The notes under the pieces: model-generated
The model's input: only the letters and a program-made list of their open reading frames with translations
The model's database searches: none
Told to the model about the DNA's origin: nothing
Assembly (NCBI GenBank): GCA_946886255.1
Contig: CAMPIG010000072.1
Location: forward strand, 1-14,744
Reading direction: 5' to 3'
Origin: an uncultured Cellvibrio sp.
GTDB taxonomy: Bacteria; Pseudomonadota; Gammaproteobacteria; Pseudomonadales; Cellvibrionaceae
Length of the DNA stretch: 14,744 nt
Made by a program: the position numbers and the translations under genes
Shown here: positions 1-7,422 of the stretch, piece after piece
Numbering within the stretch: position 1 is the stretch's first letter
Layout: each line of letters starts with the position of its first letter

Positions 1-111
1 AATGCAGGTTTTTCGGGGCGGTACATTACCATAAGCAACGAAGAAAACCATGCCGCGGTTCTTTTTTCACGACTTTTGCACGTGGCCGATCATGTGCTGA
101 ACAAAGCTTAA
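1..111 (+). CDS. Possible C-terminal fragment of an unidentified protein (partial, runs off the left edge)
   Basis: Frame 1 of the + strand is open from the first base to a TAA at 109-111, giving 36 residues that end in HVADHVLNKA. The composition is protein-like, mixing charged and hydrophobic residues in helix-like spacing, but I recognise no family. If real, it converges on comEC and the two stop codons share a TTAA (108-111). The evidence is weak. A second + strand frame is also open here, and a - strand start at 51 or 26 would open a gene leading out of the window. The ExbB/TolQ-like gene that follows comEC in pseudomonads is not evident in these bases. No RNA or terminator of good quality is seen. 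Confidence 0.35.
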   Translation, partial: NAGFSGRYITISNEENHAAVLFSRLLHVADHVLNKA

Positions 112-2444
112 TCAAACCAATAACGCGGCTTATAATGGCGCTGTTGCCGCACGGATTGAAGCACACCCCCGTGCCAGGAAAATACCAAGGCACCCCCTTC
201 GGCCGTATTGAAGGCGCGACTGCCTTGAGCCGCATAACGTGCAACCACATCCTTGTGGGGATGCCCATGTTGACTGCGATAGCCCGCGCTGTAGACCACC
301 AACTCAGGCCGAGCATGACGGACGAACAGCGACGTGGATGAGCTGCGACTTCCGTGGTGGGATGCAACCACCAGGGTAAGTGCCTCCGGCAAATGACCGT
401 GATTAACCAACTGGTTTTCAACCCGACCTTCAATATCACCGGGCAATAGAATCCTTTGTCCGGCGTATTCAACCAACAACACACAGGAATGATTATTGGC
501 GTTACCCGCTGCCCCACGAAATATCTCTGCTGTCGGCAAGAACTTGAAGTGCACCTGATTCCACTGCCAGCTTTCATATCCGTGGCAGTTATGTACCAGC
601 ACCTGATCGCCCAACAGGACCTTTGCTTTTATCGGCTCTCCTGCCACGACTTCTTGTATCGCCACATTTTTGATGATGCCTTGCATGCCACCGGAGTGGT
701 CCATGTCGTGATGGCTGACGATCAATTTGTCGACGAGGGAAATGCCGCGCTGGCGAAGATAAGGCACGACAATCGCCCCACCTGCTTCGAACTTGTCACT
801 GTAAGCCGGGCCTGCATCGTAAATCAGGCGGTGATCCGGTGTCTCCACCACCACCGCTAACCCCTGACCAACATCCAGAACGGTAACTGTCAGTGGCGGC
901 GGTGTTCTTATCGGCAGGATCAGTGCCGTTATTAACGCGGGATAGCCCAGCCAACGGCCGCCAATCCCGCGCGGCAACAAGAGCAAGACGACACCAACGA
1001 CGGCAATCACCAACGCCCATCCTTCAAGACTGATCACAGGATTCAAGCGCGTGCCGGCGATATCAAGCAGGGTTTGCAACCATTTGTCCAAACCACGCAA
1101 TCCATAATCCGCCACATACAGCAACAACTGGCTTAATGCGGGAGACACGTTATGGATAACCGCAGCCAGCAGCAAGGTCGGGACTACCGCTGTGGTTACC
1201 AAGGGAATGGCAATCAGATTCGCTACGGGCGCCAAGAGAGAAACGCTGTTAAGCAAAATCCCCAAGGGCAAAAGCAGGCCGATAAAGATCACCCATTGAC
1301 TGCGAATAAGCCCTTTGGCCCAAGCGATGGAGGATGCAGAGTCTTGCCTGCCAGTACGCCCGGCGAAACAGAACAACAGCACGGCCACCGCGCCAAAAGA
1401 TAACCAAAACCCCATGTCATAGGCAGCTAAAGGATCACTGATCACTACTCCCAGCAAGGCAACACTGAAGACATGGCTGATTCGGTAAGAACGCCGATAG
1501 AGAAAAACCAGCTGCACCAACAGAATCATGATCAATGCGCGTTGCGTCGGCAGGGTAAAGCCGGCCAGTGCGCTGTAGATCAGTGCTAATACCATCGCGC
1601 CAAGGTAGCCCGGTATAAATGCCGGACAGCGGTGATAAACCAGATTAATGCACCGCCCTGCCAGGCTGCCGAGAAAAAAGCCAACCACCGCCAGGAAACC
1701 CACATGCAAGCCGGAAATGGCGACCAGATGATTAACACCGGTCAATTGCATCCGGCGCCACTGTTCAGCTTCCATCATTGATCGGTCGCCAATCAAAAGC
1801 GCCAGAAGTACTGGTCGTTGGGGGCTATCGGAACTCCCCAACAGCCAATCGCGCAAACCCTGCCGATGAGCCCCGATATCCCAACCATCCGCGGACGCCA
1901 ACGACCGGGTGATTGCACTCTCGCGAACATCCCCTACGCCGCCAATGCCCCGGCGCATCAGCCAGACTTGATAATCAAAACCACCGGGGTTAACAAAGCC
2001 GCGCGGCCGTTTCAGGCGAACCTGCCATCGCCACCGCTCGCCGCTGCGTACCGCCATGGGCTCTTTTGCATACCAACTGAGTTGAATCTTGCGCGGAAAA
2101 TTCGCGATGTCAGTGTGGATGTCATCGGGAAAATGTGCGGCATCGACCGCCAGAATAAATCGTTGGCGACGATCATCGCTAACCGGTAGGTCCACTACTC
2201 GCCCGGACACGACCACGTCCCTGCCTACCAGATCTTCGGATAGCTGATTAGCCAGGATGCCGTGACCGTATATCACTCCCCAGGCAGCACCAAGGCTGAT
2301 AGCCAGAACAATTCTGAATGCGGAAACACGAAGCGCGATCAGCGCCAACGGCAGGAGAAGCAACAGCCAATGAAGCGGCGGTAACTGAGGCAGGAAACCA
2401 ACACTGAGGACACCGCCAGCAAGGGCGAGGAGATAAACGGGCAT
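108..2444 (-). CDS. comEC: ComEC/Rec2 family DNA internalisation channel
   Basis: This polytopic inner-membrane protein carries one DNA strand into the cytoplasm during natural transformation. It has 778 residues, a normal length for the family. The N-terminal third has membrane segments and a soluble DUF4131/OB-like region. The Competence domain (about 210-490) holds the hallmark HLVAISGLHVG at 239-249. A C-terminal metallo-beta-lactamase-like domain follows, with DVGQG (524-528), SHHDMDH (577-583), PGDIE (668-672) and SHHGS (695-699), so its metal-site motifs appear intact. I chose ATG 2444 because AAGGA at 2451-2455 sits 6 bases upstream. A TTG seven codons earlier is in frame but has no such site. 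The gene diverges from the DUF2062 gene and has a good promoter-like sequence at 2482-2509. Function in uptake is inferred from the family; no other competence genes are in the window. Confidence 0.95.
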   Translation of the reverse strand: MPVYLLALAGGVLSVGFLPQLPPLHWLLLLLPLALIALRVSAFRIVLAISLGAAWGVIYGHGILANQLSEDLVGRDVVVSGRVVDLPVSDDRRQRFILAVDAAHFPDDIHTDIANFPRKIQLSWYAKEPMAVRSGERWRWQVRLKRPRGFVNPGGFDYQVWLMRRGIGGVGDVRESAITRSLASADGWDIGAHRQGLRDWLLGSSDSPQRPVLLALLIGDRSMMEAEQWRRMQLTGVNHLVAISGLHVGFLAVVGFFLGSLAGRCINLVYHRCPAFIPGYLGAMVLALIYSALAGFTLPTQRALIMILLVQLVFLYRRSYRISHVFSVALLGVVISDPLAAYDMGFWLSFGAVAVLLFCFAGRTGRQDSASSIAWAKGLIRSQWVIFIGLLLPLGILLNSVSLLAPVANLIAIPLVTTAVVPTLLLAAVIHNVSPALSQLLLYVADYGLRGLDKWLQTLLDIAGTRLNPVISLEGWALVIAVVGVVLLLLPRGIGGRWLGYPALITALILPIRTPPPLTVTVLDVGQGLAVVVETPDHRLIYDAGPAYSDKFEAGGAIVVPYLRQRGISLVDKLIVSHHDMDHSGGMQGIIKNVAIQEVVAGEPIKAKVLLGDQVLVHNCHGYESWQWNQVHFKFLPTAEIFRGAAGNANNHSCVLLVEYAGQRILLPGDIEGRVENQLVNHGHLPEALTLVVASHHGSRSSSTSLFVRHARPELVVYSAGYRSQHGHPHKDVVARYAAQGSRAFNTAEGGALVFSWHGGVLQSVRQQRHYKPRYWFD

Positions 2445-2481
2445 GAAACATCCTTGAAGATACAAATCCGTGCGACGCGTG

Positions 2482-2509
2482 ATTATGCACTACCCACTGC
2501 TGATGGCAA
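2482..2509 (-). promoter_or_regulatory. Putative sigma70 promoter of comEC
   Basis: Read on the - strand, TTGCCA (2509-2504) matches the -35 consensus at 5 of 6 bases. A 16-base spacer separates it from CATAAT (2487-2482), which matches the -10 consensus at 5 of 6. Transcription would start near 2475, leaving a leader of about 30 bases before the comEC ATG at 2444. This is a consensus match only. Confidence 0.5.
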
Positions 2510-2609
2510 GTTCGAATCTCCGCAATGATCAGAGTGCCACAGGTGGAACCTTGCAAGGATTCAGCTTTCAGAGCGACGTGCGTGCATAGTGTCTGTCAGA
2601 ATTTCAATG

Positions 2610-2615
2610 CATAAT
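2610..2615 (+). promoter_or_regulatory. Possible -10 element for the DUF2062 gene
   Basis: CATAAT matches the -10 consensus at 5 of 6 bases and lies about 58 bases before the chosen ATG at 2673. No clear -35 is found 16-18 bases upstream, so this is a weak call. The remainder of the 228-base gap between comEC and this gene shows no hairpin or repeat of note. Confidence 0.2.
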
Positions 2616-2672
2616 GCGCGCCTCAATCGGCTGTCATGCAGCTCCACCTTGAAACCAACACAACGGGCGCCA

Positions 2673-3218
2673 ATGGCACGTAAGTTATTCAGACGTTATC
2701 TTCCCTCTGCCGCCAAGGTTAAAGATAACCCGTCGCTGCATTTTCTGGGTGACCTGTTACACGACCCTAACCTGTTTCACTTGAATCGCCATTCCGTATC
2801 TGTGGCCTTTTTCGTCGGTATCTTCATTGCTTTTATTCCCATCCCCGGCCAGATGCCGGTGGCAGCCCTGGCGGCTTTATTGATGCGGTGCAACCTGCCG
2901 ATCTCGGTGGCTCTGGTGTGGCTGACCAATCCGCTCACCATGCCGGCCATTTTCTTCGCAACCTATCAATTGGGACGCTGGCTGCTTGGCGTGCCGCCGA
3001 TCTCCGTCTCGCTGGAATTATCCTGGGAGTGGCTCGCCAATGAATTTGTCCTTATCTGGAAACCCTTGATTGTGGGATCGTTGCTGTGTGGTTTGATCTT
3101 CGGTGTTTTGGGTTACGTCGCTATCCAGATTTTCTGGCGCTGGCATGTGGTGAAAGGCTGGAACAAGCGGAAGAAGCGCCCCAAAGCTGTATCACCTGAG
3201 GCGCTGGAGAAGGAATAG
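2673..3218 (+). CDS. DUF2062 family inner-membrane protein
   Basis: This 181-residue protein belongs to the DUF2062 family, small membrane proteins of unknown biochemical role. Visible features are a basic N-terminus (MARKLFRRYLP), a hydrophobic stretch at about 42-57, the family-type IPIPGQMP at 55-62, WLTNPLTMPAIF at 83-94, a long hydrophobic segment at about 131-155, and a very basic cytoplasmic tail (KGWNKRKKRPK). The ATG at 2673 was chosen because DUF2062 proteins typically begin with this basic sequence. An in-frame GTG at 2589 would add 28 residues of non-conserved character, and no strong ribosome-binding site decides between them. The gene is divergent from comEC and convergent with lolE, with 4 bases between stops. 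A gene of this family sits at the same place in pseudomonads (recalled, not checked). Confidence 0.85.
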   Translation: MARKLFRRYLPSAAKVKDNPSLHFLGDLLHDPNLFHLNRHSVSVAFFVGIFIAFIPIPGQMPVAALAALLMRCNLPISVALVWLTNPLTMPAIFFATYQLGRWLLGVPPISVSLELSWEWLANEFVLIWKPLIVGSLLCGLIFGVLGYVAIQIFWRWHVVKGWNKRKKRPKAVSPEALEKE

Positions 3219-3222
3219 ACGT

Positions 3223-4458
3223 TTATTCGTAACGCAGGGCTTCGGCGGGCTGTACGCGGCTGGCACGCCAGGCGGGATAAAGCGCGGCAAAGAAACTGAT
3301 CACCAAGGCCGTAAACGCAATCTGGGCCACATCCGGCCATTGCAGGTCCGACGGCAAATAACTGATGGGATAGACATCAGACTCAAGGAAGCGAACATTA
3401 AAGACCCGCTCGAGCCATTGCACCACGTCTGTCACGCACAGTGACAACAACACACCCAGCGCAACCCCCAACGATGTTCCGATCAAACCGATCAAACCTC
3501 CCTGCACCATAAAAATGCCGATGATCTCGCCCGTAGAGGCGCCCAGCGTTCTCAGGATGGCGATATCACCCTGTTTATCGACCACCACCATAATCAGCGT
3601 CGAAACCAGATTAAAGGCTGCGATGGCGATGATCAGGAACAGCAACATCTCCACCAGATTTTTGGACATATGGATGGCTTCGTAGAGATTGCCCTGGGTG
3701 CGTGTCCAGTCGGAACCATAAAAACCGGGCGGTAGGTCATTCACCAGTTGTCGCACCACACGCGGTGCATCAAATAAATTATCCACTTGCAGGCGGATGC
3801 CGGTCACGGCACCGGGAAACTCGGACAAGGCCGACGCCTGCTCCAGACCCATCAACGCCAATCCATGGTCAATCTCAGTACCGCTGTCAAACACCGCCAA
3901 CACTTTCAGCATACGAATATTGGGCGTGGGATTACCGCTCCCGGTACGCGGAATGATCAAGCTCACGGAGTCGCCCGGCTGCACCTGCAATTTATCGGCG
4001 ATGCCGCGACCAATCAGTATGCCCTGGTCGGACTGCGTGAGTTGGTCAAAACCCTGTTCAGGCAGGTATTCCTTCAACGACGACAACTGCGCCTCCCGCT
4101 GTGGATCAATGCCAAATAGATTAACCGGCGATACGCGTTTTTGATGGGCGAGAAGCCCCTGCAATTGTACAAAAGGCGCCGCCGCCCTTACCTGCGGATG
4201 CGCTACCAATTCCTCAATCAGTGGCTGGGGATCTTGAATCCCGTAATGCTGGTAGATGGTCGCCTGGGGCATGATGCCCAGAATGCGCTCGCGCAACTCG
4301 CGATCAAAACCGTTCATGATCGACATGACCAGCACCAGTAAGGCCACGCCAATCACCAGGCTGGCGATGGACAACGAAGAGATAAACGAAACCAACTGGC
4401 TGTGACGGCGTGAAATACCGTAACGCGCTCCGACGAGGAAAGTGAGTTTATTCAGCAC
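3223..4458 (-). CDS. lolE: LolE, lipoprotein-releasing ABC transporter permease subunit
   Basis: One of two permeases of the LolCDE exporter, which extracts mature outer-membrane lipoproteins from the inner membrane and passes them to LolA. The 411 residues follow the MacB/LolC topology: a membrane segment at about 25-48, a large periplasmic domain (about 50-267), then three segments near 268-292, 314-342 and 376-396. Conserved family sequences include SIMNGFDRELRERIL after the first segment, DKQGDIAILRTLGAS at 294-308 and the terminal PAEALRYE. The start is GTG at 4458, four bases after the lolD stop, with no strong Shine-Dalgarno. I call it LolE rather than LolC from its last position in the operon and because it lacks the proline-rich hook segment seen in the first permease. 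The two names could be confused by similarity alone. Confidence 0.9.
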   Translation of the reverse strand: MLNKLTFLVGARYGISRRHSQLVSFISSLSIASLVIGVALLVLVMSIMNGFDRELRERILGIMPQATIYQHYGIQDPQPLIEELVAHPQVRAAAPFVQLQGLLAHQKRVSPVNLFGIDPQREAQLSSLKEYLPEQGFDQLTQSDQGILIGRGIADKLQVQPGDSVSLIIPRTGSGNPTPNIRMLKVLAVFDSGTEIDHGLALMGLEQASALSEFPGAVTGIRLQVDNLFDAPRVVRQLVNDLPPGFYGSDWTRTQGNLYEAIHMSKNLVEMLLFLIIAIAAFNLVSTLIMVVVDKQGDIAILRTLGASTGEIIGIFMVQGGLIGLIGTSLGVALGVLLSLCVTDVVQWLERVFNVRFLESDVYPISYLPSDLQWPDVAQIAFTALVISFFAALYPAWRASRVQPAEALRYE

Positions 4459-4461
4459 GGC

Positions 4462-5142
4462 CTACACCAGTGTCCCGTCGGAGAGCGTCAGGGTGCGATC
4501 CATACGCGCCGCCAGACGCTGATCGTGGGTCACCACGACAAAGCTGGTGCCGATCGTCTGGTTCAGCTCCAACATCAACTGCTGGATGCTGTCGGCCGCA
4601 TGAGAATCCAGATTGCCGGTGGGTTCGTCCATCAGCACACAGGCCGGATTGGTCACCAGCGCGCGCGCAATGGCCACCCGCTGACGCTCACCGCCGGATA
4701 ATTCCGAAGGCTTGTGCTGAACTCGCTGGGCCAACCCGACCCGCGCCAACATGGCCGCTGCGCGTTCTTTGGCTACCGCCGTGGCTTGCCGGCCGATAAA
4801 CAGGGGCATGGCCACATTTTCCAGCGCGGTAAACTCCGGCAGCAGGTGATGAAACTGGTACACAAAGCCGAGGGCGCGATTACGCAGGCGCCCCCGTTGA
4901 TCGGCACTCATCCGCGACAACTGCTCGCCGGCAACCGTGACCTCACCCTCGTCCGGTACATCGAGTCCGCCGAGGATATTCAACAGCGTGGATTTGCCCG
5001 AGCCCGATGCGCCGACAATCGCCACCCGTTCGCCGGCATGAATTTGCAGGTTTACACCATTGAGCACACTGACCTGCTGTGGCCCCTGGGAATAATTCTT
5101 GTGGACCTGATAGCAGGTCAAGACCGCCTGTTCATTACTCAT
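4462..5142 (-). CDS. lolD: LolD, ATPase of the lipoprotein-releasing ABC transporter
   Basis: This cytoplasmic ATPase powers LolCDE. The 226 residues contain every expected nucleotide-binding element: Walker [10 protein letters not shown] (44-52), Q-loop glutamine 96, signature LSGGE (148-152), Walker B CVLMDE (168-173) followed by PTGNLD, and the H-loop histidine 206 in VVTHD. The family-type [12 protein letters not shown] segment surrounds the Q-loop. The start is ATG 5142, which overlaps the lolC stop in the 8-base sequence ATGAGTAA, an arrangement suited to translational coupling. A longer reading to 5202 would lie wholly within lolC and is unlikely. The lolE GTG lies just past this gene's TAG. 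Confidence 0.95.
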   Translation of the reverse strand: MSNEQAVLTCYQVHKNYSQGPQQVSVLNGVNLQIHAGERVAIVGASGSGKSTLLNILGGLDVPDEGEVTVAGEQLSRMSADQRGRLRNRALGFVYQFHHLLPEFTALENVAMPLFIGRQATAVAKERAAAMLARVGLAQRVQHKPSELSGGERQRVAIARALVTNPACVLMDEPTGNLDSHAADSIQQLMLELNQTIGTSFVVVTHDQRLAARMDRTLTLSDGTLV

Positions 5143-6382
5143 AACGCAAGGCCTCTGCCGGTTCGATCTTCGCGGCACGATACGCGGGATACAAGGTCGC
5201 AACCACGCTCAGGGTCAATGCCAGGCCGCAGATAAAGGCTACGTCCTGCCACATCAATACCGAGGGAAGCTGGGTGATAAAAAATACGTCGGGATTAAAG
5301 ATTTGCCAGCCAAACAGGGCTTCGAAGAAATTCATGATGCGGTTAAGCGTCTGGGCCACCACGCAGCCAACGAGCGCTCCAATGAGCGTACCCGCCACCC
5401 CAACCGCACTGCCCTGCACCACGAAGATGGCCATCACCTGACGGGCATTCAGTCCGAGCGTGCGCAGGACCGCAATATCTGAACGCTTGTCGGCTACCAT
5501 CAACACCAGACTGGACACAATATTAAACGCCGCCACGGCAATGATGATGCACAGCAAAGCGGCGATGACGATCTTTTCCATCTTCACCGCCTGGAACAGG
5601 CTGCCCTGGGTCTGGCTCCAATCTTTGACGGTATAGCTGTCCCCAAAGTCACCGGCCAGTTCACCCATCACCGGACCAGCGCGATAGATATCAGTCACTT
5701 TCACATGCAAGCCTTGCACGCCCTGATAGCGAAACAACCGCTTGGCATCGTCGATATGGATCATCGCCAAGGTCTGGTCTACCTGGGCTCCCACTTCAAA
5801 CACGCCCACCAGGGTAAAGGGTCGCGTGCGTGGAAATACACCGGCTGGTGTAATGTTGATATCCGATAACGTGAGGTTCACCTTGTCACCGGGCGCGATG
5901 CCCAAAGAGCGCGCCAGCAAACGGCCCATGACAATACCGAACTCACCGGGTCGCAAGTCCGTACTCGAACCGACAATCATATGTTGTTCAAGAACAGAGA
6001 CGCGGTTTTCCGCTTCAGGCAATATGCCTTGTAACTGAATGCTCTCAACGCCCCGGTCATAACTGATGAGGGCAAAGCCGCCGATATAAGGCGCGGTCGC
6101 CACCACCTCGGGATGCTGCTCAACCCGCCGGGCCACTGCTTGCCAATCCTGCATCTGCGGTTGCTGATCAATAAAACCGTGGGGGATGACACTGAGGATG
6201 CGCTGCTTCATCTCCCGATCAAAACCGTTCATGACCGACAGCACAATAATCAATGCCATCACACCCAGGGCCATACCCAGGAGCGAAAAGGCGCTGACAA
6301 AGGAAATGAATTGGTTGCGACGTTTTGCGCGGGTATAACGTAAACCAATATAGAAAGGGATGTTTTTCAGCATGGAGCGCAT
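5135..6382 (-). CDS. lolC: LolC, LolA-recruiting permease of the lipoprotein-releasing ABC transporter
   Basis: First gene of the lolCDE operon, encoding the permease whose periplasmic hook binds the carrier LolA. The 415 residues have a membrane segment at about 28-50, a periplasmic domain to about 268, and three further segments near 270-295, 316-345 and 380-400. Family sequences include [30 protein letters not shown] and the terminal PAEALRYE. A loop at about 177-189 ([13 protein letters not shown]) lines up by eye with the TP-x-G-x-x-P hook of E. coli LolC and has no counterpart in the other permease here, which supports LolC. The start is ATG 6382 with AGGT four bases upstream. An ATG at 6373 would remove three residues and also fits the family. 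The gene diverges from the PilZ gene. Confidence 0.92.
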   Translation of the reverse strand: MRSMLKNIPFYIGLRYTRAKRRNQFISFVSAFSLLGMALGVMALIIVLSVMNGFDREMKQRILSVIPHGFIDQQPQMQDWQAVARRVEQHPEVVATAPYIGGFALISYDRGVESIQLQGILPEAENRVSVLEQHMIVGSSTDLRPGEFGIVMGRLLARSLGIAPGDKVNLTLSDINITPAGVFPRTRPFTLVGVFEVGAQVDQTLAMIHIDDAKRLFRYQGVQGLHVKVTDIYRAGPVMGELAGDFGDSYTVKDWSQTQGSLFQAVKMEKIVIAALLCIIIAVAAFNIVSSLVLMVADKRSDIAVLRTLGLNARQVMAIFVVQGSAVGVAGTLIGALVGCVVAQTLNRIMNFFEALFGWQIFNPDVFFITQLPSVLMWQDVAFICGLALTLSVVATLYPAYRAAKIEPAEALRYE

Positions 6383-6449
6383 TTAAACCTAATGCCCGAG
6401 GGAGCACAAGCGGCCGACACACAATCACCACGGCAGCGGCGGGTTGATG

Positions 6450-6458
6450 TGCTATCTT
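6450..6458 (+). promoter_or_regulatory. Possible extended -10 promoter for the PilZ gene
   Basis: TGCTATCTT has the TGn extension and a 4 of 6 match to the -10 consensus, about 24-30 bases before the candidate starts at 6482 and 6488. No -35 match is seen at the right distance. This is one of few AT-richer stretches in the 99-105 base divergent gap with lolC. For lolC itself I found no convincing promoter. Confidence 0.25.
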
Positions 6459-6487
6459 ATTGAAAGCTGGTTACCGGGATCATGAAT

Positions 6488-7054
6488 ATGTCTGAACGCC
6501 GCAGTTTTTTTCGCATCGATGAAAGCATTGCACTGGAATATAAAGAAGTGGATGAAAGAACCGCTAACACCAGTGAGCCGGAAAGTCTTTATCAGGATGC
6601 CGCCGACATCAAGTTGTACGCGGAACTGAAAAAGATCGACAGTGACGCAGCGCAACTGTTGTACCAGATCAAGGACAGTAATCGCGCGCTCGGCGAATAC
6701 CTGCATAACATCAACCGCAAGATCGAACTGCTCACCCAACGCCTGATGGCAGAACACAAACCCGCCGCACTGACCCGCATCACACGGCAGGTCAACCTGA
6801 GTGAAGGCGGCATTGCTTTCGGGTGCGAACAACCGATTCCGCAACAGGGTTTTATCGCGATGCGGCTTACGTTTTTACCTTCGTATGCCGGGCTGATTTT
6901 ATTTGCCAAAGTGATACGCTGTGAACTGAGTAGCGCTGGCGACTACCAAATTGCGGCAAAATTTCACCGGATCAACGATTCACAACAACAATTGATCGGC
7001 CAACAGATCATGCGCGCCCAAATGGCCGAGCGCCGACTTAAACAACAATACTGA
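6488..7054 (+). CDS. PilZ-domain protein (probable cyclic-di-GMP receptor) with coiled-coil insert
   Basis: The protein has 188 residues. Both c-di-GMP-binding motifs of PilZ domains are visible but far apart: RRSFFR (RxxxR) at 4-9 and NLSEGG ([D/N]xSxxG) at 103-108. Between them, about residues 35-90 are strongly helical with heptad-like spacing of leucine and isoleucine, predicting a coiled coil and oligomerisation. After the second motif comes a beta-rich PilZ core (about 109-165) and a basic C-terminal helix. No membrane segment or output domain is seen. The start at 6488 is preferred because GGGA lies 8 bases upstream. ATG 6482, two codons earlier, is only 2 bases from it. It is followed 17 bases later by a small secreted-protein gene, probably cotranscribed. 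A PilZ gene in the same place is known in pseudomonads (recalled). The regulated process is unknown. Confidence 0.85.
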   Translation: MSERRSFFRIDESIALEYKEVDERTANTSEPESLYQDAADIKLYAELKKIDSDAAQLLYQIKDSNRALGEYLHNINRKIELLTQRLMAEHKPAALTRITRQVNLSEGGIAFGCEQPIPQQGFIAMRLTFLPSYAGLILFAKVIRCELSSAGDYQIAAKFHRINDSQQQLIGQQIMRAQMAERRLKQQY

Positions 7055-7071
7055 TCTAGCAGGATAAGCCC

Positions 7072-7359
7072 ATGAAAAAAACATTACTGATCATCCTCCT
7101 CTCTTGCTCGGCCCTGATCACCCTGCCAACCTTTGCCGAGACTGTGCGCGTGCCCATAGGCCAGCAGGCCGATATCAGCAAACCGCGCACCGGGATCAAC
7201 AAAGCCAGCGTCGAAGCACAATTCGGTGAGCCGATCAGCAAGCAAGGTCCAGTCGGCGATCCACCGATTACGTCCTGGGAGTATGCGGATTTTGTGGTGT
7301 ACTTCGAGTACGATCATGTGATCCACAGCGTGGCCAAACACCGCCCGCAAGGAAATTGA
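7072..7359 (+). CDS. Small secreted (periplasmic) protein of unknown function
   Basis: This 95-residue protein starts with a clear Sec signal peptide: MKK, then a hydrophobic core, with likely cleavage after A22 in PTFA/ETV. A cysteine at 12 (LLSC) is too close to the N-terminus for a typical lipobox, so soluble periplasmic is favoured over lipoprotein. The mature part is about 73 residues, with a GINKASVEAQFGEP segment (42-55), a PPITSWEYADF stretch and VVYFEYDHVIHSV near the end. This G-x-x-x-x-x-V-x-x-x-FG-x-P, W-x-Y, V-x-F-x-x-x-V-I pattern resembles BamE/SmpA-like small folds, but I do not claim homology. AGGA lies 7 bases before the ATG. The stop is followed by a strong terminator, so it ends the PilZ transcript. 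Confidence 0.85.
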   Translation: MKKTLLIILLSCSALITLPTFAETVRVPIGQQADISKPRTGINKASVEAQFGEPISKQGPVGDPPITSWEYADFVVYFEYDHVIHSVAKHRPQGN

Positions 7360-7368
7360 TCCCCAAAT

Positions 7369-7405
7369 AAAAAAGCCGCGCGGTTGAATGCCTGCGCGGC
7401 TTTTT
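7369..7405. terminator. Bidirectional intrinsic terminator between convergent genes
   Basis: A perfect 7-bp stem, GCCGCGC (7375-7381) with GCGCGGC (7394-7400), encloses a 12-base loop. It is flanked by A6 on the left and T5 on the right, so it has a U-tract on either strand. It lies 10 bases after the + strand secreted-protein gene and 18 bases after the - strand sthA stop, and would serve both. Confidence 0.9.
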
Positions 7406-7422
7406 CTATTCCGGATTATCGA

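Noticed and set aside
41..71. Imperfect inverted repeat (AAGAAAACC ... GGTTCTTTTTT) as a terminator for comEC
   Set aside because: Only four contiguous pairs before a mismatch and a low-GC stem. It is far weaker than the two clear terminators in the window, and it lies inside a possible + strand gene end.
2505..2525. A GTTCGAATC sequence resembling a tRNA T-loop
   Set aside because: The flanking bases do not form the 5-bp T-stem (only two pairs), and no acceptor, D or anticodon arm can be drawn on either strand.
4714..5235. 173-codon open frame on the + strand opposite lolD
   Set aside because: It lies wholly antisense to lolD/lolC, which have complete ABC and permease motifs. It has no recognisable domain and is explained by codon bias of the true genes.
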